From NCBI GenBank assembly GCA_023300065.1, contig JALZWJ010000231.1:1-5086 (forward strand): a DNA stretch of 5,086 nt, read 5' to 3'. Numbering within the stretch: position 1 is the first letter of the stretch; every line of letters begins with the position of its first letter. Of this stretch, positions 1-5,086 are shown one piece after another. The notes below the pieces were generated by a model, which had not been told where the DNA came from, did no database searches, and worked only from the letters and a program-made list of their open reading frames with translations. The stretch is from Akkermansiaceae bacterium (GTDB lineage: Bacteria; Verrucomicrobiota; Verrucomicrobiia; Verrucomicrobiales; Akkermansiaceae). The translations under genes were made by a program, and so were the position numbers.

Positions 1-1623
1 GCGGACAATACAGCAATGCCCGTCTTTGATCGCCTGCGCTTTCAAAACCGGCGCGGCGGAATTCTTTGCGACCAATTCCTCCATTTCATTTCCGATCAAG
101 ATGACTTCGTAAATCGCGAGACGACCGGCAAATCCGGTGTTTCGGCATTTGTCACATCCCACTGGTTCGAAGGCCTCACCCTGGATGTCATCCGGGATGC
201 CGAGGCGGTGGCGGAGATCCAGAGAAACCTCGACGGGAACCTTACAGTGGTTACAGAGACGGCGGACTAATCGCTGGGCGAGGAAGGCCCGAACGGAAGC
301 CGCGACGAGGAAGGGCTCTACCCCCATATCGACGAGACGGCTGATGCCGCCGAGGGCATCATTGGTATGAAGAGTAGAGAACACTAAGTGACCCGTCAGG
401 GAGGCGCGGATCGCAATTTCTGCAGTCTCAAGGTCACGAATCTCTCCGAGCATGACGATGTTGGGGTCGGCACGGAGGATGGAGCGGAGGCCACTCGCAA
501 AGGTGAGCCCAATCTCGCTTTTCACCGCGATCTGCATCACGCCTTCCAGCTTGTTCTCCACCGGATCCTCAATCGTGACGATGCGGGTGTCCGAGGTATT
601 CAGCTCGCTAAGGAAGGAGTAAAGAGTGGTGGACTTACCGGAACCAGTAGGCCCCGTGATGAGGATGATGCCGTTGGGCAGGCTGAGGATGTTTTTGATC
701 TTCTTGAGGACGAATTCCTCCATCCCGAGAAGTTCGACGTTGAACTTCTCTTGGTTGAGGAGTCGCAAACTGACGGATTCCCCCTCCACGGTAGGAACGG
801 TTGCGACACGGACGTCGATTGAAGCTCCTTCAAACTGGAGGTTAATCCGGCCATCCTGCGGGAGACGGCGCTCTGCGATGTCGAGCTTCGACATGATTTT
901 GAGTCGGGCAATCACGGATGCTTGCAAAGACTTAATCTGATCCGGCACGGCGATGTCGACAAGCCCGCCATCGATCCGGTAACGGATGCGGAGGTTATCG
1001 GCCAGAGGCTCTACATGAATATCGGTCGCTTTTTGATCAAGCGATTCACGGATGATCTGGTTTACGAACTTAACGACGCTGGCCTCCTCATCTTCGATCT
1101 CATCGATCACACTCGCCTCATCCTTATCGAGATTATCGAAATCAAGATCGCGGCCTTCTAAAAGTTGCTCAAAAGTATCCGCGCCAACTCCGTAGAGTTT
1201 ACGGAGAGAGTCGTGCAGGCGGCGGCGGGAGGCCATGTGCCAGACGAGTGGCATCTCGATCTCTTGTGCGGCGGCTTGGCGGGCCATGAGATTAAGAGGA
1301 TCATAAGTCACCATGTGGAGGCGGGCATGATCTCCCTCCCCTTCGATTTCGAGCGGAAGGACTCGGTGCTTCAAGGCGATCTGTGGGCCACAAGCATTTC
1401 GCAGAGGCAAGGGCTTCTCAACGGAAGGGATTTCGGCAAGCCACTCCATATGAAGCTCGCCAGCAAGATGCTCCATGTATGGCTCTTCGTCGACGAGGCC
1501 ACTATCAAGAATGTCGTCGACCGGAGACCCTTGTCGTTGGCTAGCGTCCTCCACGGCTTCTTGCAGAGCGGTGAGATCGGTACACCCGGTATCGCGGGCA
1601 GGTTTAATGAAAATCTCGGTCAT
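1..1623 (-). CDS. gspE: GspE/PilB-family secretion (type II secretion or type IV pilus) ATPase, 3' end cut by window edge
   Basis: This is the cytoplasmic hexameric ATPase that powers pseudopilus or pilus assembly for type II secretion or type IV pili. I translated the minus strand from the ATG at 1623; 541 codons stay open to the left edge with no frameshift. An N-terminal T2SSE_N/MshEN-like domain covers roughly residues 30-150 and ends with the family phrase YGVGADTFEQLL. The N2 domain carries ATDIHVEP (about 199-206). The ATPase core has Walker A GPTGSGKST (324-332), Asp box IEDPVE (351-356), Walker B-type LGEIRD with Glu394, and His box TGHLVFSTLHTND (410-422). The zinc-binding tetracysteine is C457xxC460 and C490xxC493. 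Family members run about 560-600 residues, so only a few tens of C-terminal residues are missing. No other in-frame ATG lies between the start and the upstream stop at 1741-1743; one TTG at 1684-1686 is less likely. No clear Shine-Dalgarno is visible. GspE and PilB cannot be separated firmly without neighbours; the symbol is a best fit. Confidence 0.95.
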   Translation of the reverse strand, partial: MTEIFIKPARDTGCTDLTALQEAVEDASQRQGSPVDDILDSGLVDEEPYMEHLAGELHMEWLAEIPSVEKPLPLRNACGPQIALKHRVLPLEIEGEGDHARLHMVTYDPLNLMARQAAAQEIEMPLVWHMASRRRLHDSLRKLYGVGADTFEQLLEGRDLDFDNLDKDEASVIDEIEDEEASVVKFVNQIIRESLDQKATDIHVEPLADNLRIRYRIDGGLVDIAVPDQIKSLQASVIARLKIMSKLDIAERRLPQDGRINLQFEGASIDVRVATVPTVEGESVSLRLLNQEKFNVELLGMEEFVLKKIKNILSLPNGIILITGPTGSGKSTTLYSFLSELNTSDTRIVTIEDPVENKLEGVMQIAVKSEIGLTFASGLRSILRADPNIVMLGEIRDLETAEIAIRASLTGHLVFSTLHTNDALGGISRLVDMGVEPFLVAASVRAFLAQRLVRRLCNHCKVPVEVSLDLRHRLGIPDDIQGEAFEPVGCDKCRNTGFAGRLAIYEVILIGNEMEELVAKNSAAPVLKAQAIKDGHCCIVR

Positions 1624-1719
1624 ACGGTAGGTGAGTATTGATAAAACGAACGCGGTTGGAAGTTCTGTCTGAGGGAATATTGGCAAATTAAAACTTTTTA
1701 CAAGTGAGCTGAATTTCCG
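1624..1719. other. Upstream region of gspE, facing away from the RNA gene promoter
   Basis: This non-coding stretch lies between the gspE start and the proposed plus-strand promoter, so both transcripts should diverge from it. It has an AT-rich core (about 1677-1700), consistent with promoter DNA. I found no consensus minus-strand -35/-10 pair that I would defend. Confidence 0.35.
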
Positions 1720-1747
1720 TTGCGATTTCCAACCCCGTGGCTAGAGT
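1720..1747 (+). promoter_or_regulatory. Putative sigma-70-type promoter for the plus-strand RNA gene
   Basis: A -35-like TTGCGA (1720-1725) is followed by 16 bases and a -10-like TAGAGT (1742-1747). This would place the transcription start near 1753-1755, where the closing stem of the proposed RNA begins. The match to the TTGACA/TATAAT consensus is partial. The main support is its position relative to the folded RNA and its terminator. Confidence 0.4.
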
Positions 1748-1753
1748 CTCTGC

Positions 1754-1960
1754 GTCTGCCCCATTCGCCAGAAGTGGTTAATTGGCTGACCCGATATTAT
1801 TATTAATGGGGGTGGCCCCGGAGGACCAATGTCATGCCTTTACTGGAAGACAGCGGACCAAAGGATACCCCCAACCTCGAGCTTCGGGAAAGCAGCTCAT
1901 GTGCCACGGACGGTGGGACGGATACTTTAAAACTCACTCTTTCAAAGAGTGGGTTTTTTT
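1754..1960 (+). ncRNA. Structured non-coding RNA, candidate 6S (SsrS)-like RNA
   Basis: This is a proposed plus-strand RNA gene between two minus-strand genes. Pairing worked out by hand gives four elements. A closing stem joins 1754-1765 to 1912-1923, with one mismatch and several GU pairs. The terminal rod pairs TGGGGG (1807-1812) with CCCCCA (1868-1873), TGG (1813-1815) with CCA (1858-1860), CCG (1818-1820) with CGG (1854-1856), and TGTC (1830-1833) with GACA (1849-1852). A hairpin on the 3' side of the bubble pairs GAGCT (1879-1883) with AGCTC (1894-1898). An AT-rich, mostly unpaired 5' bubble arm covers about 1793-1806. The body to 1923 is 170 nt, and a strong terminator follows at once. 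Closing stem, central bubble, terminal stem and 3' bubble hairpin is the layout of 6S RNA, which binds sigma-70 RNA polymerase as an open-promoter mimic. CTGACCCGATATT (1786-1798) differs at one base from the segment I recall in E. coli 6S RNA. It could instead be an unrelated small RNA. That a structured RNA lies here is more certain (about 0.65) than its family. Confidence 0.48.
1929..1960 (+). terminator. Rho-independent terminator, strongest on the plus strand
   Basis: A near-perfect inverted repeat pairs AAAACTCACTCTTT (1929-1942) with AAAGAGTGGGTTTT (1944-1957). It has one GU pair, the apex is at C1943, and the T run is 1954-1960. The seven T's lie on the plus-strand side, so it mainly ends plus-strand transcripts, here the proposed RNA. 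Read on the minus strand it sits 23 bases past the stop of the TPR gene and has a shorter TTTT tail. It may therefore act in both directions between two converging transcripts. Confidence 0.85.
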
Positions 1961-1980
1961 GGGTCTAGGACGGTGACAAA

Positions 1981-4584
1981 TCACTTCTTAGGAAAGTCTC
2001 CTGATTTAAATCGTTGGTGTTGATGTTGCAGCTCCCAACGAGTCCGCTCGCTTCCCAAAACATCATTTTGAAGAGAGCGGGTGCTCCATGATAAGGCCAT
2101 GGCACGATCTCGGCGGGCGAAATAGACCTCCCCTAGCGTGTCGAGGTAGGCTGCCGATTCCGGATTCATTTTGAGTGCAATTTCCAAATACCCCTCAGCC
2201 TCATCAAGATCGCGGTTGGCGCGGGAAGCCAGCCAAGCGAAATTGTTATAGACGTTATCATCCCTTGAGTAGAGGCGGATGTTTTCACGGCACAAACGAG
2301 CCGTTTCCGCGTAGAGTTCATCATGAAGTTCAGTGAGTCCGAGCTCACGGAGGAGCGGGAAGAGGTCATTGGCGAGGTAGCCATCACGCGGCAACATGCG
2401 GTGGGCTTTAGAAAAAGCGGCCACTGCCGCAGCTTGGTCCCCCTTCTGCATCGCGACCGCACCACGTGCGACGAGGATTTGAAAGCGCGAGCGTATTGCG
2501 AAGACACCTTGGCTCACGCTTGAGTAGATGGCATCGAGCGCCGTAACTTCACGATAAGCTAAGACATGCTGCCACATTCCGAGGGTCACGGACTCATCGG
2601 CTAATTCGCTAATGACACTTGAGCGAACCCAATATTGAGAAGAGCTCGTCTGCCCCTCACTCCGCAAGAGGCCCCGGCGGAGGAGTGAATAGGCCTCCGT
2701 GAAGTCTCCATAGCGCAGGTGCTCCATTGCAAACCCACGAAATGCTAAAATTCCTCCATCGCATAAGAGAAGGGCCTTTGTCATAATTTCGTCTCCCTCT
2801 GGTTTACCGGCTTTCTTTAGAGCAAGGCCCCGCTGGTAGAGGAATTCTGGAGAGGTGGCGAGGACATCGACCTCCATCTTCGCATAAGATTCCGCAGCGT
2901 CTTGGTAGCGACCTTGATCAACCGCGAGGATCGCTTCTGAAAAATGGTTTGGTCGTCCCGCCTCACTGAGAGCCTTCATAATCAATACTAAATCCTCTTC
3001 CCTATTGCGGGCTGCCAAGAGAATGAGCAGATCGGTAAGAGAACCAATCTCCGCGCCATCTTCTTCTTTAAGAGCTAAGACCTGATCCCGAGCTTCGACA
3101 AAAAGATCCCGCGACACGAACGAGCGGCGGGCTGAAAAAGACATGGTGAGGAGGAGCCTCTCAGTCGTCGCCATCTCTGGATACAAAACGGCCAACTTCT
3201 GGAATAACCACAGTGACTCATTCATTCTTACGGGAAGGACTTCTAAAAACTGCTTCAACGGAGCCTCATGCTCATCCTTCTCACGCGCAATGGCAGAGAA
3301 AGTACTCACCGGGGCTGCAAAATAGATCTGCGACGCGAAGCGGGTGAGCTTCAGGTTCTTAGCCGGACGGACGAGGTCGAAGAGCGTGAAAGCGACCTTA
3401 ATCGCGCGGTCCGTAAATCCGCGGGCTTCTAAAAACTCCACCGCACTCACGAGGCGGTCTAGCTCCCTCGTGGCCTCTTTTCCATCAATCTCCTTCCGGG
3501 CTTTTGTCGCGACACCTTCCAACCAAGCATCGAACCCCTGGCCAACTGGGATCCCGATTAATTTCTGCGCTTTTGCATAGTTCTCATGTCCAAGATGAAA
3601 ATCGACCCGTTCAGTGAGAGCCTCGGTCGGTAAGCTCTCTAAAACGACCTCCCCATATCCCATGCGGAGGAGACTCATCCGGGCCCCTGATTGTTCACTC
3701 CTTTTACCACTGAGACGGATCAGGGAATCATAGGCTTTTTTTTGACCGGCTTGATCACCGTGGTGATTAGCGAGAGTCCAATCAAGATAGTCACGATTTG
3801 AGAGGGTCGGATTTGTATGCGCCCGGCGGGACTCCAGATACGGGAGATGATCCCCCATCGTGAGAGCCGCCAAGCTCTCAGCATCATGATCGCCCAACGC
3901 CTTAGCGATTTCACGTAAAGGACCGGCGGCCCCCTTGACGCGGAGACAGGCGAGATAGCGGGCATGATCTTCTTTCGATTTAGCCTGACTTAAGCGCTCG
4001 ATCTCGGCCTCCAGCTCTCCGCTTAGATCTAGGAGGTGAGCGTAATGAATCAGGTGTTGGAACTGTTGGCTGAGGGAGAGGTATTCCTTAGCCTCATCAA
4101 TCTTGCCCTCATTGAGATGCCCGCGAACAATCTGGGGAAGGGTGTCCGTGATCACGGTGTCGATCCGGCTTAGGACATCCGGGTGCTCTTCTAAACGGCG
4201 AAGGCGCAGAAGAATGTCATACTCATCCGAGTCAATGAGTTCCTCGATCACTCTCAGCTTCTTCTTAGCAGTCGCCCCGAAGTAGCGATTCACAAGCTGC
4301 GTGATTTCCTCGGGAGTCTCAGGAGTGATCCCGAGTTTAATTTTGCGAACGACGGTGGTGGCACGCCCCACCAATTCAGGATCAGCGCCCTGAATTAAAC
4401 TCTCTAGGAACTCCAGCGAGCCCCTGCCTTCCCCCCAAATTTCAGTCATCGTGGCAGCCCGAGTCTTAAAGTCTCCTGCACCAAGTGAGTTCCGCCAGCC
4501 CTGCTCCCGCGCCGCCTGATCTTGTGCAGGTGAGAGCAGCGATAGAATGCCGGTCAAAAGCAAAGTGAGTCTTTTCATCATCAT
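1981..4584 (-). CDS. Exported TPR/HEAT-like repeat protein of unknown function (867 aa)
   Basis: This is a large, apparently intact repeat protein that I cannot assign to a named family. The start is a run of three ATG codons (4584, 4581, 4578), of which any could be used; no clear Shine-Dalgarno precedes them. Residues 1-20 form a signal peptide: Lys-Arg, then a leucine-rich core, then SPA with likely cleavage after Ala20. There is no lipobox cysteine, so the product should be periplasmic or secreted. Residues about 35-91 look like a HEAT-type helical repeat ('DFKTRAATMTEIW', then 'ADPELVGRATTVVRKIKLGITPETP'). The middle is helical and solenoid-like. Clear TPRs appear near the C terminus, at about 708-741, 777-810 (NNFAWLASRA, with ALKMNP) and 811-844 (AAYLDTLGEVYFARRD). 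No catalytic motif was seen. A role as a protein-interaction scaffold in the envelope is inferred from the repeats. The signal peptide, HEAT-like and TPR arrangement recalls Verrucomicrobiota or Planctomycetota proteins. The gene ends just before the shared terminator. Confidence 0.93.
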   Translation of the reverse strand: MMMKRLTLLLTGILSLLSPAQDQAAREQGWRNSLGAGDFKTRAATMTEIWGEGRGSLEFLESLIQGADPELVGRATTVVRKIKLGITPETPEEITQLVNRYFGATAKKKLRVIEELIDSDEYDILLRLRRLEEHPDVLSRIDTVITDTLPQIVRGHLNEGKIDEAKEYLSLSQQFQHLIHYAHLLDLSGELEAEIERLSQAKSKEDHARYLACLRVKGAAGPLREIAKALGDHDAESLAALTMGDHLPYLESRRAHTNPTLSNRDYLDWTLANHHGDQAGQKKAYDSLIRLSGKRSEQSGARMSLLRMGYGEVVLESLPTEALTERVDFHLGHENYAKAQKLIGIPVGQGFDAWLEGVATKARKEIDGKEATRELDRLVSAVEFLEARGFTDRAIKVAFTLFDLVRPAKNLKLTRFASQIYFAAPVSTFSAIAREKDEHEAPLKQFLEVLPVRMNESLWLFQKLAVLYPEMATTERLLLTMSFSARRSFVSRDLFVEARDQVLALKEEDGAEIGSLTDLLILLAARNREEDLVLIMKALSEAGRPNHFSEAILAVDQGRYQDAAESYAKMEVDVLATSPEFLYQRGLALKKAGKPEGDEIMTKALLLCDGGILAFRGFAMEHLRYGDFTEAYSLLRRGLLRSEGQTSSSQYWVRSSVISELADESVTLGMWQHVLAYREVTALDAIYSSVSQGVFAIRSRFQILVARGAVAMQKGDQAAAVAAFSKAHRMLPRDGYLANDLFPLLRELGLTELHDELYAETARLCRENIRLYSRDDNVYNNFAWLASRANRDLDEAEGYLEIALKMNPESAAYLDTLGEVYFARRDRAMALSWSTRSLQNDVLGSERTRWELQHQHQRFKSGDFPKK

Positions 4585-4678
4585 GAGATTTTCAAGGGTC
4601 GCTTATTTCAGCTCGGGTTCAAGGTTTCACATTAGAAATCCCTCGGCTCGGCCTCATTAAAGATGGCCAGCAAATCGC
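4585..4678. other. Short intergenic gap upstream of the TPR gene
   Basis: These 94 bases separate the small membrane protein from the TPR gene. On the minus strand they hold a repeated CCTTGAA element (in 'ACCTTGAAC' and 'CCCTTGAAA') and GGCC copies that could form a weak hairpin. I found no convincing terminator with a T tract and no consensus promoter. I therefore cannot say whether the TPR gene is co-transcribed with mnmE and the small membrane gene. Confidence 0.4.
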
Positions 4679-4906
4679 TCATTTCTGTTTACGATTTTTC
4701 CACCGATAAATCCATCGACCGATCAGGCAGAGGGTCAGAAAGGCGCTAAAAAAGAGACTGTATTTTGAGATCGGTGTGACTTCATCGACCACCCCAGAGG
4801 TCAATAACATCTCCTCATAGCGAGGTGATATGAACTTCCCAAAAAAGAAAAAAATCCCAGCAGATGCAAAAAGCATCCAATCAAAAGAACGTTTACGCGA
4901 CTTCAT
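4679..4906 (-). CDS. Small two-helix membrane protein of unknown function (75 aa)
   Basis: I do not recognise this protein. It starts with a basic stretch (MKSRKRS), then a hydrophobic helix at about residues 8-26 containing four consecutive Phe. A polar loop of about 20 residues follows ([21 protein letters not shown]), then a second helix at about 49-67 and a basic tail (RWKNRKQK). With both basic ends in the cytoplasm, the loop would face the periplasm. The ATG at 4906 was chosen because it overlaps the mnmE stop as ATGA, a standard translational-coupling arrangement. The frame also extends four codons to a TTG at 4918, which is less likely. The overlap and the clean helix pattern support a real gene, but its short length leaves some doubt. 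Confidence 0.7.
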   Translation of the reverse strand: MKSRKRSFDWMLFASAGIFFFFGKFISPRYEEMLLTSGVVDEVTPISKYSLFFSAFLTLCLIGRWIYRWKNRKQK

Positions 4907-5086
4907 TTCCCGATGCAAAAACGGCCAAAAATCTCCCCCAATATCTCCTCAGTATCCACCACGCCTGAGATCCCACCAATCGCGGTTAATGACTCGCGGA
5001 GATCTAAGGCCGTCAGCTCCGGTTCCTCCCCCGCACGGAGCGAGGCTAAGGCACGTTCTAGGGCGTCGCGCGCGCGGATGAGACAC
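4903..5086 (-). CDS. mnmE: MnmE (TrmE), tRNA modification GTPase, C-terminal end only
   Basis: Only the last 60 residues are in the window; the gene enters from the right edge and stops at TGA (4905-4903). The translation ends with [20 protein letters not shown], then [17 protein letters not shown]. This matches the highly conserved MnmE C terminus (LDLR...L..I.G.V.TE.IL..IF..FCIGK). The near-terminal Cys of FCIGK is present, as in canonical members. With MnmG, MnmE installs the (carboxymethyl)aminomethyl group on the wobble uridine (xm5U34) of certain tRNAs in the cytoplasm. The G domain and N-terminal folate-binding domain lie outside the window. The stop codon overlaps the start of the small membrane protein gene. 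Confidence 0.95.
   Translation of the reverse strand, partial: CLIRARDALERALASLRAGEEPELTALDLRESLTAIGGISGVVDTEEILGEIFGRFCIGK

Noticed and set aside
388..822. 144-codon plus-strand ORF
   Set aside because: It is antisense to the Walker A/Walker B core of the secretion ATPase and has low-complexity charged sequence typical of a shadow frame.
1165..1641. 158-codon plus-strand ORF
   Set aside because: It lies antisense to the N-terminal half of the secretion ATPase, whose family motifs are unambiguous in the opposite strand.
1754..1960. SRP RNA, RNase P RNA, tmRNA or TPP/cobalamin riboswitch as the identity of the structured RNA
   Set aside because: The conserved SRP helix 8 core, the RNase P GAGGAAAGUC core, the tmRNA tRNA-like ends and the TPP/cobalamin signature motifs were looked for by eye and not found. 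No plus-strand gene follows that a riboswitch could control.
1782..1976. 64-codon plus-strand ORF in the intergenic gap
   Set aside because: It begins at a TTG, runs through the terminator hairpin and T tract, and its protein shows no domain-like pattern. The structured-RNA reading explains the same bases better.
4630..4670. Possible GGCC hairpin after the small membrane gene as a terminator
   Set aside because: The stem is short and imperfect and no T tract follows on the minus strand.
4907..4918. Upstream TTG start for the small membrane protein
   Set aside because: It adds only four residues deeper inside mnmE. The ATG at 4906 forms the classic ATGA stop-start overlap and is the simpler choice.
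4830..5081. 83-codon plus-strand ORF rich in Pro and Arg
   Set aside because: It is antisense to the mnmE C terminus and the small membrane gene. Its composition looks like a shadow of GC-rich coding DNA.

Overview
The window reads as a slice of a bacterial chromosome. Four protein-coding genes lie on the minus strand, and one apparent non-coding RNA gene lies on the plus strand between two of them. In minus-strand order (right to left) the layout is: the 3' end of mnmE (tRNA wobble-uridine modification GTPase, cut by the right edge); a 75-residue two-helix membrane protein whose start codon overlaps the mnmE stop (ATGA); a short gap; a long exported TPR/HEAT-like repeat protein of 867 residues; a 357-base intergenic stretch; and a GspE/PilB-type secretion ATPase cut by the left edge. 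No transposase, integrase, phage gene, CRISPR array or tRNA was seen.

The host looks like a Gram-negative bacterium. The secretion ATPase implies a type II secretion or type IV pilus system. A periplasmic repeat protein with an N-terminal HEAT-like segment ending in 'GITPETP', followed by TPRs, resembles proteins I associate with Verrucomicrobiota and Planctomycetota. The PVC superphylum, probably Verrucomicrobiota, is therefore my best guess, but it is an inference from style and not from a marker gene.

The most interesting part is the 1624-1980 gap. It holds a plausible plus-strand promoter (TTGCGA-16-TAGAGT), about 170 nt that fold into a closed rod, and a strong intrinsic terminator with seven T's on the plus strand. 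The rod has an end-to-end closing stem, a large central bubble, a GC-rich terminal stem and a small hairpin on the 3' side of the bubble. This is the architecture of 6S RNA, the RNA polymerase-binding regulator. The 5' bubble segment also shares CTGA-C/G-CCGATATT with E. coli 6S RNA as I remember it. I call it a candidate 6S-like RNA, at moderate confidence.

The genes do not form one obvious pathway. mnmE and the small membrane protein look translationally coupled. The TPR gene may be read from the same transcript or from its own promoter. gspE must be transcribed separately, because the plus-strand RNA gene lies between it and the TPR gene.
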